Below, one piece after another: positions 24,337-34,073 of a DNA stretch of 64,000 nucleotides. Position 1 is the first letter of the stretch, and the number at the start of each line of letters is the position of its first letter. A model generated the notes under the pieces. It saw nothing but the letters and a program-made list of their open reading frames with translations, searched no databases and was not told the origin of the DNA. The stretch spans positions 277,920-341,919 of the forward strand of contig CANQED010000001.1 in NCBI GenBank assembly GCA_947594425.1, in the 5' to 3' direction. Position numbers and translations under genes: made by a program. This DNA comes from an uncultured Ruminiclostridium sp. (GTDB taxonomy: Bacteria; Bacillota; Clostridia; Oscillospirales; Ruminococcaceae).

Positions 24337-24365
24337 ATTATACTCTAATATTCGCGTTTTGTCAA
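24337..24365 (-). promoter_or_regulatory. Consensus promoter of symporter-GH43
   Basis: Minus strand: TTGACA (24360-24365), 17-bp spacer, TATAAT (24337-24342). Confidence 0.82.
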
Positions 24366-24444
24366 CTCTTAGGTAAAGCGCGGGCGGGATTTGTAATTAT
24401 ATACAATTATTCAGGTCAAAAATTATGCACCGCCGACAAATTTC

Positions 24445-24469
24445 GCTTAATAAAGGCATTTTATTAAGC
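24445..24469. promoter_or_regulatory. Inverted repeat in the divergent fuc/symporter region
   Basis: GCTTAATAAA-GGCAT-TTTATTAAGC, 10-bp perfect arms, midway between the two divergent promoters. It is an operator or upstream activator site candidate. The rest of the 391-bp intergenic region holds only the promoters and the fucI leader. Confidence 0.45.
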
Positions 24470-24540
24470 CCGCACCTCTCGGCATATTTAAATTTATTTA
24501 TCATTTTGTGAAAATCGTTATATTTTTGTCATTATACATC

Positions 24541-24569
24541 TTGAAAAAATTTTTTATATGTGTTACAAT
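24541..24569 (+). promoter_or_regulatory. Promoter of the fuc operon
   Basis: TTGAAA (24541-24546), 17-bp spacer, TACAAT (24564-24569), giving a leader of about 80 bases to fucI. Confidence 0.65.
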
Positions 24570-24655
24570 TATTTGTGAAAATTGCACAGGACAGCGAGCC
24601 TTTAGCGATAAAGCGCTGCCCCGCACAAAATTTTACGGTCAGAAAGGAAATTATC

Positions 24656-26455
24656 ATGGCACAAAACAGACTTATCGGAGATTATCCGGTGATAGGCATA
24701 CGCCCTACCATTGACGGGCGCAGAGGCGTGCTCGGCGTGAGAGAGTCGCTCGAGGAGCAGACCATGAATATGGCAAAGTCCGCCGCAAAGCTGTTTACCG
24801 ATAATCTCAGGTACTCAAACGGCGAACCCGTAAAGGTGATAATCGCGGACACCACTATCGGCAGAGTGGCGGAGGCCGCCGCCTGCGCCGACAAATTTAA
24901 AAAGGCGGGAGTGGATATCACGCTTACCGTTACCCCCTGCTGGTGCTACGGCGCGGAGACTATGGATATGGATCCTATGACGATAAAGGGCGTGTGGGGC
25001 TTTAACGGGACAGAAAGACCCGGAGCGGTCTACCTCGCGTCGGTGCTCGCCACCCATTCGCAAAAGGGGCTGCCCGCGTTCGGCATATACGGGCACGACG
25101 TATGCGAGGCGGACGACACCTCGATACCCGAGGACGTTAAAGAAAAGCTGCTGCGCTTCGGTCGCGCGGCGATAGCCTGCGCCACTATGAGAGGAAAGAG
25201 CTATTTGCAGATAGGCTCTATCACAATGGGTATCGGCGGCTCGATAATCGACCCCGCGTTTATTGAAGAATATCTCGGCATGCGTGTAGAGTCGGTAGAC
25301 GAGGTAGAAATAATCCGCCGTATGACCGAGGGCATATACGACGAGCAGGAATATCAAAAGGCGCTTAAATGGACTAAGGAAAAATGCCGCGAGGGCTTTG
25401 ACAAGAACCCCGAAGAATTACAGCGCAGCCGCGAGCAAAAGGACAAGGACTGGGAGTTCGTGGTAAAGATGATGTGTATCATAAAAGACCTTATGAACGG
25501 CAACAAGAACCTCCCCGACGGCTGCGAGGAAGAGGCTGTCGGACATAACGCCATCGCCGCGGGCTTTCAGGGGCAAAGGCAGTGGACGGACTTTTACCCC
25601 AACTGCGACTTCCCGGAGGCTATGCTCAACACCTCGTTTGACTGGAACGGCGCGCGCGAGCCGTATATACTCGCCACCGAAAACGACGTACTTAACGGGC
25701 TCGGTATGCTGTTTATGAAGCTGCTTACCAACCGCGCGCAGATATTCGCCGACGTGCGCACCTATTGGAGCCCCGAGGCGGTAAAGAAAGCTACCGGATA
25801 CGAGCTGGAGGGCATAGCAAAGCAAAGCGGCGGATTTATCCACCTTATAAACTCGGGCGCAGCCTGCCTTGACGCGTGCGGCAAGGCGGTAGAAAACGGC
25901 AAGCCCGCCATGAAAGAATGGTACAATATGACCGACGACGATATCAACGCCATTCTTGACGCGACCACATGGAATTATGCCGACCTCGGCTATTTTAGGG
26001 GCGGCGGATATTCATCAAGATTTGTCACCGAGGCGGAAATGCCCGCCACCATGATAAGGCTCAATCTCGTTAAGGGCTTAGGCCCCGTATTGCAGATAGC
26101 CGAGGGCTGGACGGTACATCTCCCCGACGAGGTCACCGATAAATTGTGGAAGCGCACCGACTACACCTGGCCGTGCACTTGGTTTGCTCCGAGGACGACG
26201 GGCGAGGGCGCGTTTAAGACCGCCTATGACGTAATGAACAACTGGGGCGCTAATCACGGCGCGATAAGCTACGGACATATCGGAGCAGACCTTATCACCC
26301 TTTGCTCTATGCTGAGGATACCCGTCGCTATGCACAACGTCCCCGAGGACAAGATATTCCGTCCCTCGGCGTGGAACGCTTTCGGTATGGATAAAGAGGG
26401 TCAGGACTTCCGCGCCTGCAAGGCATACGGCCCGATGTATAAAAATATACGATGA
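24656..26455 (+). CDS. fucI: L-fucose isomerase
   Basis: 599 residues from the ATG at 24656 (AAAGGAAA upstream); the in-frame 24560 start lies in the promoter. Close to FucI throughout: [20 protein letters not shown] at the start, [32 protein letters not shown] and [17 protein letters not shown], which carry the Glu, Asp and His metal ligands of the Mn-dependent enzyme. It converts L-fucose to L-fuculose in the cytoplasm. First gene of a four-gene catabolic operon; its stop overlaps the kinase start by four bases. Confidence 0.95.
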   Translation: MAQNRLIGDYPVIGIRPTIDGRRGVLGVRESLEEQTMNMAKSAAKLFTDNLRYSNGEPVKVIIADTTIGRVAEAAACADKFKKAGVDITLTVTPCWCYGAETMDMDPMTIKGVWGFNGTERPGAVYLASVLATHSQKGLPAFGIYGHDVCEADDTSIPEDVKEKLLRFGRAAIACATMRGKSYLQIGSITMGIGGSIIDPAFIEEYLGMRVESVDEVEIIRRMTEGIYDEQEYQKALKWTKEKCREGFDKNPEELQRSREQKDKDWEFVVKMMCIIKDLMNGNKNLPDGCEEEAVGHNAIAAGFQGQRQWTDFYPNCDFPEAMLNTSFDWNGAREPYILATENDVLNGLGMLFMKLLTNRAQIFADVRTYWSPEAVKKATGYELEGIAKQSGGFIHLINSGAACLDACGKAVENGKPAMKEWYNMTDDDINAILDATTWNYADLGYFRGGGYSSRFVTEAEMPATMIRLNLVKGLGPVLQIAEGWTVHLPDEVTDKLWKRTDYTWPCTWFAPRTTGEGAFKTAYDVMNNWGANHGAISYGHIGADLITLCSMLRIPVAMHNVPEDKIFRPSAWNAFGMDKEGQDFRACKAYGPMYKNIR

Positions 26456-27921
26456 GCAAAAGGGTACTTGCGATAGATCTCGGCGCGTCGAGCGGGCGCG
26501 CCATTATCGGGCAATACGAAAGCGGCAGGATAGCGCTTAAAGAGATACACCGCTTTTCTAACGACCCCGTGATACTCGGCGGCACCATGTACTGGGACGT
26601 GCTGAGGCTTTTTTACGAGATAAAGCAGAGCCTGATACTCTCCAAAGAATACGGCAGGCTTGACAGCATAGCGGTTGACACTTGGGGCGTGGACTTCGGT
26701 CTTATCGATAAAAGCGGCAGGCTGCTCGAAAATCCCGTCCACTACCGCGACGGCAGGACTGCGGGTATGATAAAGCAGTCGTCCGAGCTTATCGACAAGG
26801 GCGAGCTGTACCGTCTTACGGGCAACCAGATAATGGAGATAAACACCGCCTTTCAGCTGCTATCCTTAAGCAGACAGCGCCCCGAGCTGTTAGAGCGGGC
26901 GGACAAGCTGCTGCTCATGCCCGACCTGTTCGCGTATTTTCTCTGCGGTAAGGTATTCGCCGAGCGCTCGATAGCCTCGACGACGCAGCTTTACGACCAG
27001 GAGAAAAAGGACTGGGCGTACCCTGTCGCCGATAAGTTCGGCGTATCAAGGCTATTGCCGCAAATAGTTGACAGCGGCACGGCGGTCGGTATGCTGTCCG
27101 ACGAGATATGCAAAGAGCTCGATATTACGCCCTGCGAGGTCATCGCGGTCTGCGGCCACGACACCCAGTCGGCTGAGGTTTCCGTCCCCGCAAAAGAAAA
27201 AGATTTTGCTTTTTTATCGAGCGGGACATGGTCGCTCCTCGGCACCGAGCTCGACAAGCCGCTTATAAACGAAAGCTCCGCCGCGCTTAATATAACAAAT
27301 GAGCAGGGCTATGCGGGCAAGACCTCGTTTTTAAAGAACATAATCGGGCTGTGGCTCATTCAAGAGAGCCGCCGCCAGTGGATAAGGCAAGGCGAGGAGT
27401 ACAGCTTTGCCGAGCTTGAACGGCTAGCAAAGGAGGCGGAGCCTTTTTACTGCTTTATCGACCCGGACGCGCCCGAGTTTACTCCCGCGGGCGATATTCC
27501 CACCCGAATAAGAGAATACTGCAAGCGCACGGGGCAAAAAGAGCCGACATCGGTCGGGGCGATAATGCGCTGCATATACGAGAGCCTCGCGCTAAAATAC
27601 CGCGCAGCTATATCGGAGCTTGAAGAGTGCACGGGCAAAAAATTCGGCACACTGTACGTTATCGGCGGCGGCACTAAGGACAAATTCTTGAGCGCGCTGA
27701 CCGCGTCCGCCTGCGGTATAAGAGTATCGAGCGGACCTGTCGAGGCCACCGCGCTTGGCAACATAGCGGTGCAGCTTATACATCACGGCGAGATAAAGGA
27801 TATTACCGAGGCTCGCGCCGCCATCGCCTTAAGCGAGGAAATAAGCGTCTTTACACCCGAAAATACCGCCGATTGGGACAAGGCGTACGAAAGATTTTCT
27901 AAGGTAACAAAGAAAGGATAA
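26452..27921 (+). CDS. FGGY-family kinase (L-fuculokinase role; rhamnulokinase-like)
   Basis: 489 residues. [14 protein letters not shown] (phosphate 1), [22 protein letters not shown] and [20 protein letters not shown] are FGGY kinase motifs, closest in wording to rhamnulokinases ([13 protein letters not shown]). Between fucI and fucU/fucA the expected substrate is L-fuculose, giving L-fuculose 1-phosphate; relaxed use of rhamnulose is possible. No rhamnose isomerase is in the window. Translationally coupled to fucI (ATGA). Confidence 0.87.
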   Translation: MSKRVLAIDLGASSGRAIIGQYESGRIALKEIHRFSNDPVILGGTMYWDVLRLFYEIKQSLILSKEYGRLDSIAVDTWGVDFGLIDKSGRLLENPVHYRDGRTAGMIKQSSELIDKGELYRLTGNQIMEINTAFQLLSLSRQRPELLERADKLLLMPDLFAYFLCGKVFAERSIASTTQLYDQEKKDWAYPVADKFGVSRLLPQIVDSGTAVGMLSDEICKELDITPCEVIAVCGHDTQSAEVSVPAKEKDFAFLSSGTWSLLGTELDKPLINESSAALNITNEQGYAGKTSFLKNIIGLWLIQESRRQWIRQGEEYSFAELERLAKEAEPFYCFIDPDAPEFTPAGDIPTRIREYCKRTGQKEPTSVGAIMRCIYESLALKYRAAISELEECTGKKFGTLYVIGGGTKDKFLSALTASACGIRVSSGPVEATALGNIAVQLIHHGEIKDITEARAAIALSEEISVFTPENTADWDKAYERFSKVTKKG

Positions 27922-27923
27922 TT

Positions 27924-28358
27924 ATGCTTAAAAACATACCCGCGATACTTTCTCCCGAGCTATTGAAAACGCTCTGCGAAATGGGGCACAGCGACCGCAT
28001 AGTTATAGCGGACGGCAATTTCCCGTCGGAAAGTATCGGCAAGCATTCAAAGGTGATACGCTGCGACGGTCACGGAGTGCCCGAGCTGCTCGACGCGATA
28101 CTCACCTTGTTCCCGCTGGATACATATGTAGATAAACCCGTCAGCCTTATGCAAGTCATGGCGGGAGATAACGCAAAGACCCCCATCTGGGACGAGTACA
28201 AGGCAATTATCGCAAAGCACGACCCGCGCGGCGCAGATACCGTCGGCGAGATAGAGCGCTTTGCATTTTATGAAGAGGCTAAGACCGCCTACGCGATAAT
28301 CGCCACGGGAGAAAAGGCCGTATACGCAAACATTATGCTGCAAAAAGGCGTAGTTTAA
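27924..28358 (+). CDS. fucU: L-fucose mutarotase (FucU/RbsD family)
   Basis: 144 residues. LCEMGHSDRIVIADGNFPSE is the hallmark of the RbsD/FucU family, and RCDGHGVPELLDAIL follows. FucU speeds exchange of alpha and beta anomers of L-fucose so that the isomerase is supplied. Two bases separate it from the kinase stop. Placement in the operon supports fucose rather than ribose. Confidence 0.9.
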   Translation: MLKNIPAILSPELLKTLCEMGHSDRIVIADGNFPSESIGKHSKVIRCDGHGVPELLDAILTLFPLDTYVDKPVSLMQVMAGDNAKTPIWDEYKAIIAKHDPRGADTVGEIERFAFYEEAKTAYAIIATGEKAVYANIMLQKGVV

Positions 28359-28367
28359 GGAGGAAGT

Positions 28368-29042
28368 ATGTACGAAGAAATTAAAGAGCAGATGGTGGAC
28401 ATCTGCCATAAGCTTTGGCAAAAGGGCTGGGTAGCCGCAAACGACGGCAACATCACCGTTAAGGTCGCGGACAACCGCTATCTTGCAACGCAGACGGGGG
28501 TAAGCAAGGCTTTCATCACCCCCGACAAGATAGGGCTTATCGACGGCGATTTTAACATAATCGACGCTAAAGAGGGCTGGCAACCCTCGTCCGAGGTCAA
28601 GATGCACATGCGCTGCTACAGCGAGCGCCCCGACGTCGGCGCGGTGGTACACGCTCATCCGCCCGTATCCACGGGGTTTGCCTGCGCGCACCTGCCTATG
28701 GACGACTATTGTATGATAGAGACCGTTATCGCGGTGGGCTCTATACCGCTGACCCCCTACGGCACTCCCTCGACCTACGAGGTGCCCGACGCTATAACCC
28801 CGTATCTTAAAGACCATGACTGTATGCTGCTCGAAAACCACGGCGCGCTTACTGTCGGGGCGGACCTGATAACCGCATATTATCGTATGGAGACTATGGA
28901 ATTGCAGGCGCATATCTCGCTTGTGGCAAGGCTGCTAGGCGGAGTAAAGGACATCTCCCCCGAGAATATCCAAAGGCTTATCGGTATGCGCGAGCAGTAC
29001 GGAGTTACCGGCAAGCACCCGGGCTATAAGAAGTATCAATAA
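28368..29042 (+). CDS. fucA: L-fuculose-1-phosphate aldolase (class II)
   Basis: 224 residues. AANDGNITVKV at the phosphate site, Glu in PSSEVKMHMRCY, HAHPP and ENHGAL supply the catalytic acid and three zinc-binding His of the AraD/FucA class II aldolase family. It splits L-fuculose 1-phosphate to dihydroxyacetone phosphate and L-lactaldehyde. The lactaldehyde reductase for the next step is encoded at 59771-60928. Preceded by AAGGAGG, 9 bases after fucU. Confidence 0.9.
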   Translation: MYEEIKEQMVDICHKLWQKGWVAANDGNITVKVADNRYLATQTGVSKAFITPDKIGLIDGDFNIIDAKEGWQPSSEVKMHMRCYSERPDVGAVVHAHPPVSTGFACAHLPMDDYCMIETVIAVGSIPLTPYGTPSTYEVPDAITPYLKDHDCMLLENHGALTVGADLITAYYRMETMELQAHISLVARLLGGVKDISPENIQRLIGMREQYGVTGKHPGYKKYQ

Positions 29043-29061
29043 TTTTTAAAGGAATATAAAA

Positions 29062-29112
29062 ATGTATCTATATATGCTGCTTTGCAGTGTTTTTGCTCCA
29101 TGCAGGGTTTGA
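29062..29112 (+). CDS. Leader peptide before the MFS exporter
   Basis: A 16-codon frame, MYLYMLLCSVFAPCRV, with AAAGGA 8 bases upstream of its ATG, starting 20 bases after the fucA stop. Its 11th-13th codons contain TTTGCTCC (29092-29099), the exact complement of GGAGCAAA (29181-29188), which is the ribosome-binding region of the MFS gene. This is the design of translational-attenuation leaders of drug-resistance genes. Confidence 0.6.
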   Translation: MYLYMLLCSVFAPCRV

Positions 29113-29190
29113 GGACGCCGCATGGGGCGTACCTTTAAGCACGTCCTCAGACTTTGCAAATTGGTAATAATAAATTACAAGGAGCAAAGT
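29092..29190 (+). promoter_or_regulatory. Attenuator: alternative hairpins controlling MFS translation
   Basis: Stem 1: 29102-29117 pairs over 16 positions with 29142-29157 (a few G-U pairs); it starts inside the leader peptide codons. Stem 2: TTTGCTCC (29092-29099) pairs with GGAGCAAA (29181-29188), enclosing stem 1 and hiding the MFS ribosome site. An alternative GACTTTGC (29150-29157) pairing with GCAAAGTC (29183-29190) would also mask it. No T-run follows, so control is more likely translational than transcriptional. Confidence 0.6.
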
Positions 29191-29194
29191 CAAT

Positions 29195-30475
29195 ATGAAA
29201 TCAATACATTTTTCAGCGATAAAGCGCTATCTCCTGCTTTGGGCTACACAATCGCTGTCGGCGCTCGGCAGCGGTATGACGAGCTATGCGCTTGTGCTGT
29301 GGCTGTATGAGAAAACGGGCTCGGCGTTGCAGACGGCGTTGCTGTCGGTCTGCTCATACGCGCCGTATGTCGTTATGAGCATATTCGCGGGAGCGTTGTC
29401 CGACAGGTGGAATAAGAAAAGGACTATGCTGCTGTGCGACCTTTTCGCGGCGCTGTGTACAATTGCGGTGCTGGCGCTGATAAAGACCGATACCCTGTCT
29501 ATGTGGCACCTGTATCTGTTAAACGCCGTCAGCGGGCTAATGAACACCGTCGGACAGCCCGCCGCCGAGACCGCCGCCACTATGCTCGTGCCGAAAGAAT
29601 ACTATCAGCAGACGAGCGGCTTAAGGGGGCTATCGCAGTCGCTCAATACTATCCTTACGCCGATACTCGCCGCCGCGCTGTTTTCGCTTGTCGGGATAGA
29701 GGCGGTCATAGCGGCGGATCTGTTCACATTCGCGGTAGCATTTATCACGCTGTGGGCATTTATCCCTATTCCCGAGCCTAAAGCTTATAGCGAAAAGCCC
29801 GACGGCATTCTCCGCTCGGCAAAAGAGGCGCTGAGGTTTATACGCGATAAGCGGCTGATACTGTACCTTATACTGTTTTTAGGCTGTATCAATCTTACCG
29901 CGTCGATGTATGAGGCGGTGCTCCCCGCGCTTATCTTATCTAAGCAAAACGCCGCCGTCCTCGGCGCGATAAACGCCTCGGCGGGCGTCGCCGCCCTTAT
30001 CGGGAGCGCTGTCGCTGTCATTCTCCCCGCACCGAGAAACCGCGTCGCGGTCATCTGCCTGTCACTGCTGATATCTATGGGCACGGAAAATCTCCTGCTC
30101 GCCTTTTCGGGTGAGCCTGTCGTGTGGTGCATAGGGGCTGTCTTGGGCTGGCTGCCCATCCCGATAATGAACGCTAATATGGACGTTATCTTCCGCACGC
30201 TTATCCCGCCCGATATGCAGGGCAGAGTGTGGGCGTGCCGCAATACATTGCAATTTTGCACGATACCCGCGGGGCTTATTTTGGGCGGAGTGCTGACCGA
30301 CGCGGTATTTGAGCCGTTTGTCTCGGGGCAAAATAACGCGGTGCTGAGTACCCTTTTCGGCGAGGGAAAGGGCTCGGGTGCGGCAATGCTGTTCTTCATT
30401 ATCGGAGTGGTCGGCGTGCTAACCGCCGTTATATTCTCGGTTATCCTGAAAAAATATCGCTTTTCGGAAAAGTAA
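29195..30475 (+). CDS. MFS exporter (MFS_3, macrolide-efflux-like)
   Basis: 426 residues, 12 membrane segments. WATQSLSALGSGMTSYALVLWLYEKTGSA and SDRWNKKR (loop 2-3 motif) resemble Mef-type and related MFS_3 drug exporters rather than sugar importers. It follows fucA by 152 bases, but the intervening leader peptide and hairpins suggest separate control by a translation-inhibiting compound. Start ATG with GGAG 10 bases upstream. The substrate is unknown; antibiotic export is inferred from family and the leader. Confidence 0.8.
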   Translation: MKSIHFSAIKRYLLLWATQSLSALGSGMTSYALVLWLYEKTGSALQTALLSVCSYAPYVVMSIFAGALSDRWNKKRTMLLCDLFAALCTIAVLALIKTDTLSMWHLYLLNAVSGLMNTVGQPAAETAATMLVPKEYYQQTSGLRGLSQSLNTILTPILAAALFSLVGIEAVIAADLFTFAVAFITLWAFIPIPEPKAYSEKPDGILRSAKEALRFIRDKRLILYLILFLGCINLTASMYEAVLPALILSKQNAAVLGAINASAGVAALIGSAVAVILPAPRNRVAVICLSLLISMGTENLLLAFSGEPVVWCIGAVLGWLPIPIMNANMDVIFRTLIPPDMQGRVWACRNTLQFCTIPAGLILGGVLTDAVFEPFVSGQNNAVLSTLFGEGKGSGAAMLFFIIGVVGVLTAVIFSVILKKYRFSEK

Positions 30476-30485
30476 GAATAAAAAT

Positions 30486-30519
30486 ATACCCTGATGTACA
30501 TCAAAATACATCAGGGTAT
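30486..30519. terminator. Terminator between convergent MFS and GH5 genes
   Basis: ATACCCTGATGTA ... TACATCAGGGTAT, 13-bp perfect arms with an 8-base loop, 11 bases after the MFS stop. Confidence 0.75.
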
Positions 30520-30535
30520 CTGTATTTAATCCTTA

Positions 30536-31843
30536 TTATGCGGCCTCTTTATCGGCGCTTAAGTTTTTGATAAGCTCTTCCGACTCCGCCTTTATCTCGT
30601 CTATGGTATATTCGCCGTTAGCCGCCGCTACCATAGCGTCCACAAGCTCCTGAGACGACCAAACCATAGCCTTGCGGTTAAGCAGTCCGAACAGCTCGCC
30701 CGCGCCGTAGTGGGCGTTATTATCCCATACCACGCAGGGTACTCCGATATCGTGCATAGTGGTGATATAATACTTTGCCCAGTTTATGCGACAGTCGTCA
30801 TTGTAGCGGTTCACCGCGCCGAACTCGCCGATAATTACCGCCTGCCCCTTATCTATAAACAGCTCTTTCAGCGTAGCGGCGAGGCTGTCTATATCACCCG
30901 TCATACCTGGCTTAGAGGAGTAGAATTTATCCGTGCCTCCGTCCTGCAGGGCAAAGCCGTACGGGATATACGCGTGCACCGATACTATTATCTTGTCGTC
31001 GTTTTCGGGGACGCGGATAGCCTTAAGCGCGTCGGGTGTAGATGACGCGGCGTAGCCGGGTATCATAAGGTGGCGCTTAGCGTTATTGCCGCCGAGCGAG
31101 CGTATCGTCTCGACAAAATCCGCGTCGAGCTTGTTTACGACCTCGCGCCCCTCGGCGTCGCCGCCGTTCCACTCATTAGGGGTGTTTCTCTGTCTCGGCT
31201 CGTTCATTCCCTCAAAGATAAGGTGCTCGTCATAATCCTTAAAGCGGGTGCCTATCTGCGTCCAGACCTTTTTGAGCCTGTCGCTTATCTCCTCGTACTT
31301 GTCCTCATAGGGGTCGTGCCATGTCTCGTGGTGTATATTGAGTATGACATACATATCGTTGTCAAGCCCGTAATTTACCACTTCTTCGACCCTGTCCATC
31401 CACGCCTCGCTTATGGTATAATCGGGACCCTCGCCCGTGCTCCAGTCCCACGTCACGGGAACTCTCAGCACGTTAAAGCCCTCATTTTTGACCATATCGA
31501 TAAGCTCTTTGGTAATCACGGGATTGCCCCACGCGGTCTCTATTTCTGTGGGGGTCTTGCCCTTGTCGCTCGCGCTGCCGCCGTCGAGGGTATTGCCGAT
31601 ATTCCAGCCCAATTTAAGCTCTTTTACAAGCTCTACCGAGCTAATATCGCGTATCTCGCCGATATGCTTGCCGCTGCCGCCCGAATTGCCGCTGTCGGAA
31701 TTTATTGAAGTATCGGAGCTTTCCACCCCCGACTGTACTCCCGAAACATCGGACGCGCCCTGCTCTCCCGAGCAGCCCGTAAACGCCGTGCTCATTGCCG
31801 CGAGCAAAGCCGCCGCGGTGAATATAGCGATAAATTTTCTCAT
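30536..31843 (-). CDS. GH5 endoglucanase lipoprotein
   Basis: 435 residues. Lipoprotein signal with lipobox FTGC (Cys24), a Ser/Gly linker (about 25-60), then a family 5 barrel: LGWNIGNTLDGG, FNVLRVPVTWDW, NIHHETW, the acid/base Glu in EGMNEP and the nucleophile Glu in VIIGEFGAVNR. It should be a membrane-anchored extracellular endo-beta-1,4-glucanase. The start is supported by AAGGGGA. Oddly it lies only 26 bases after hisE on the same strand without a visible terminator or promoter in the gap. Confidence 0.9.
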   Translation of the reverse strand: MRKFIAIFTAAALLAAMSTAFTGCSGEQGASDVSGVQSGVESSDTSINSDSGNSGGSGKHIGEIRDISSVELVKELKLGWNIGNTLDGGSASDKGKTPTEIETAWGNPVITKELIDMVKNEGFNVLRVPVTWDWSTGEGPDYTISEAWMDRVEEVVNYGLDNDMYVILNIHHETWHDPYEDKYEEISDRLKKVWTQIGTRFKDYDEHLIFEGMNEPRQRNTPNEWNGGDAEGREVVNKLDADFVETIRSLGGNNAKRHLMIPGYAASSTPDALKAIRVPENDDKIIVSVHAYIPYGFALQDGGTDKFYSSKPGMTGDIDSLAATLKELFIDKGQAVIIGEFGAVNRYNDDCRINWAKYYITTMHDIGVPCVVWDNNAHYGAGELFGLLNRKAMVWSSQELVDAMVAAANGEYTIDEIKAESEELIKNLSADKEAA

Positions 31844-31869
31844 ATTATCTATCCCCTTTTCCTAAAAAT

Positions 31870-32208
31870 TCAGCTTAGCTTGTCGGTGGTGTGGAACTGC
31901 TTAAGATTGCCTATCTTCTCGTTTCGCTCGCTAAGCACCTTTTCTACATCCGACCATTCGAGACCTTGATTTGCCGCAAGTACCATAACGTGATACAACA
32001 GGTCGTTTATCTCGTTTTTGAGCTCGTCGTTGTTATTATTCTTAGCGGCGATGATAGTTTCGGCGGCCTCCTCGCCGACCTTTTTGCATATCTTGTCTAC
32101 ACCCTTTTCAAAAAGGTAGCAGGTGTAGGAATTCTCCTCGGCTGTATTATTTTCAAAGGCGGCTTTGCGCGCCTTTATTACCTCAAATATCTCCTCGTAT
32201 ACCGTCAT
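31870..32208 (-). CDS. hisE: Phosphoribosyl-ATP pyrophosphatase
   Basis: 112 residues. [20 protein letters not shown] and [12 protein letters not shown] are the HisE metal-binding helices (MazG-like fold). It hydrolyses PR-ATP to PR-AMP and pyrophosphate, step 2 of histidine synthesis. It is a stand-alone HisE, overlapping hisI by four bases. Last his gene of the operon. Confidence 0.93.
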   Translation of the reverse strand: MTVYEEIFEVIKARKAAFENNTAEENSYTCYLFEKGVDKICKKVGEEAAETIIAAKNNNNDELKNEINDLLYHVMVLAANQGLEWSDVEKVLSERNEKIGNLKQFHTTDKLS

Positions 32209-32555
32209 ATTTCCTCCGCGTCGTTATATAATTCTTTAAAAAAGCAGGAATAAGCGCCCGTATGGCAGGCGACCCCCGTCTGCCTTACGTTTACAAGAAG
32301 CGTATCGTCGTCGCAGTCGGCGTACACCGATACTACCCTTTGCAGGTGTCCGCTTGTCGCGCCCTTGTTCCAAAGCTCGCCGCGCGAGCGGCTAAAGTAC
32401 CAAGTGTACCCGCTCTCGAGCGTCTTTCTCAGGCTCTCCTTATTCATATACGCGAGCATAAGCACCGTCTTAGTGTCCACATCGAACGCTATCGCGGGTA
32501 TAAGCTCGCTCTTTACAAAAAATCTGTCCAGCGCATCTAAGTCAACTTTAATCAT
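32205..32555 (-). CDS. hisI: Phosphoribosyl-AMP cyclohydrolase
   Basis: 116 residues from the ATG at 32555; an in-frame TTG at 32579 is the alternative. [20 protein letters not shown] and CDDDT...[11 protein letters not shown] contain the zinc and magnesium ligands of HisI. It opens the adenine ring of PR-AMP, step 3. AAGGA is 11 bases upstream. The ATG overlaps the -10 of a promoter-like sequence at 32551-32579. Confidence 0.92.
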   Translation of the reverse strand: MIKVDLDALDRFFVKSELIPAIAFDVDTKTVLMLAYMNKESLRKTLESGYTWYFSRSRGELWNKGATSGHLQRVVSVYADCDDDTLLVNVRQTGVACHTGAYSCFFKELYNDAEEI

Positions 32556-32579
32556 AACACTATAATTCCTTTTTGTCAA
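32551..32579 (-). promoter_or_regulatory. Promoter-like sequence at the hisF/hisI boundary
   Basis: Minus strand: TTGACA (32574-32579), 17-bp spacer, TATGAT (32551-32556). It would start inside hisI and thus serve hisE and the GH5 gene rather than hisI. Confidence 0.4.
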
Positions 32580-32582
32580 GAT

Positions 32583-33338
32583 TTATCTTACAGGAATGCC
32601 CTTTTTGCGGCAATCGTCCTTAACGTCCTTTATCGTAAGCTCGTGAAAATGGAACAGCGACGCCGCGAGTGCCGCCGAGCAGTCGGTCTTGATAAACGCC
32701 TCGGCAAAGTCGCCGACGCTGCCCGCGCCGCCGCTAGCTATTACGGGAATGTCCACCGCGTCGGTCACAGCCTTAAGCATAGGTATGTCAAACCCGCCGC
32801 GCACCCCGTCGGTATCTATCGAATTAAGGCATATCTCCCCCGCGCCGAGGTCTTGCGCTTTCTTTACCCATTCGATAAGGTCGAGGTGCATATCTATCCT
32901 GCCGCCGTTTATGTATACCGTCCATTTATTCTCCGCTATCTTTTTAGCGTCGATCCCGAGGCATATGCACTGGCTGCCGAATATATCCGCGCCGTCCTTG
33001 ATAAGCTGCGGGTCCTTTACCGCCTGAGAGTTGACGGACACCTTGTCAGCGCCTGCCCTAAGTATCGCGCGTATATCCTCCACCGAGCCTATCCCGCCGC
33101 CGACAGTCAGCGGAACGAACACCTTTTTCGCGGTATTTCTCACCACGTCGAGTATCGCCCCTCTGCCCTCGTGCGAGGCGGTGATATCGTAAAACACTAT
33201 CTCGTCCGCGCCCTGCTTATTGTACTCGTACGCGCACTCGACGGGGTCGCCGACCTCTTTTATCCCTTTAAAATTAACTCCCTTTACCACCCTGCCGTCA
33301 CGCACGTCAAGGCAGGGGATTATCCTTTTGGCAAGCAT
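32583..33338 (-). CDS. hisF: Imidazole glycerol phosphate synthase, cyclase subunit
   Basis: 251 residues from the ATG at 33338, which overlaps the hisA stop (TAATG). [20 protein letters not shown] with Asp11 and [13 protein letters not shown] with the second catalytic Asp are intact. The (beta/alpha)8 barrel takes ammonia from HisH to form imidazole glycerol phosphate and AICAR. Confidence 0.96.
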   Translation of the reverse strand: MLAKRIIPCLDVRDGRVVKGVNFKGIKEVGDPVECAYEYNKQGADEIVFYDITASHEGRGAILDVVRNTAKKVFVPLTVGGGIGSVEDIRAILRAGADKVSVNSQAVKDPQLIKDGADIFGSQCICLGIDAKKIAENKWTVYINGGRIDMHLDLIEWVKKAQDLGAGEICLNSIDTDGVRGGFDIPMLKAVTDAVDIPVIASGGAGSVGDFAEAFIKTDCSAALAASLFHFHELTIKDVKDDCRKKGIPVR

Positions 33339-34060
33339 TATATTCCTTTCTCCGCCTCGGCTATCGCTTCGCTTAAGTCGAGCGTGCCCTGATACAGCGA
33401 TTTGCCGCATATCACCCCGTACAGTCCGAGCGACCTGCAAGCCTTTATATCCTCGATAGAGCGCACTCCGCCGCTCGCGGTGATATCAGCGCCGCAGCAC
33501 TCGTTTATCTGCCTCAGCTCGTCGAGATTTACTCCCGACAGCATGCCGTCGCGGGATATGTCGGTATAGATGATGTACTTTACCCCTACGTCCGACATAG
33601 CCTTTGCAAGCTCGGTAAAGCGCACATTTGACTGTTCAAGCCAGCCCTCTACCGCGACAAAGCCGTCCTTAGCGTCTATCCCGACCGCTATCCTGTCGCC
33701 GAACTCCTTTACCGCGTTTTTTACAAGCTCGGGGTCTTTTACCGCAGCCGAGCCGAGTATAACGCGGGATATCCCCTCGGACAGGTACATTTCCACCGTG
33801 TCGAGGCTGCGTATGCCGCCGCCGAGCTCGACCTTAAGCCCCGAATTTTTAGCTACCGAGATAAATATATCGCGGTTGGGCTGACCCGCGTCCTTAGCTC
33901 CGTCGAGATCCACCATATGTACCCACTTTGCCCCCGCGTTTTTAAAACTCAGCGCGGTGTCCATAAAACTCTCCGCAACGGTGTGAGCGGTGGAATAATC
34001 CCCGCGCATAAGCCTTACGCATTTGCCGTCCTTAATATCAATAGCGGGAAAAATCGTCAT
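33338..34060 (-). CDS. hisA: ProFAR isomerase
   Basis: 240 residues from the ATG at 34060 (GGAGG upstream). [19 protein letters not shown] with the catalytic Asp and [14 protein letters not shown] with the second Asp identify HisA. It isomerises ProFAR to PRFAR, step 4. Confidence 0.96.
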   Translation of the reverse strand: MTIFPAIDIKDGKCVRLMRGDYSTAHTVAESFMDTALSFKNAGAKWVHMVDLDGAKDAGQPNRDIFISVAKNSGLKVELGGGIRSLDTVEMYLSEGISRVILGSAAVKDPELVKNAVKEFGDRIAVGIDAKDGFVAVEGWLEQSNVRFTELAKAMSDVGVKYIIYTDISRDGMLSGVNLDELRQINECCGADITASGGVRSIEDIKACRSLGLYGVICGKSLYQGTLDLSEAIAEAEKGI

Positions 34061-34073
34061 AATAATTCCTCCA

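Noticed and set aside
32643..33392. Long plus-strand frames opposite the his genes
   Set aside because: Antisense shadows of hisF/hisA, rich in Arg, His and Tyr; no promoter or ribosome site.
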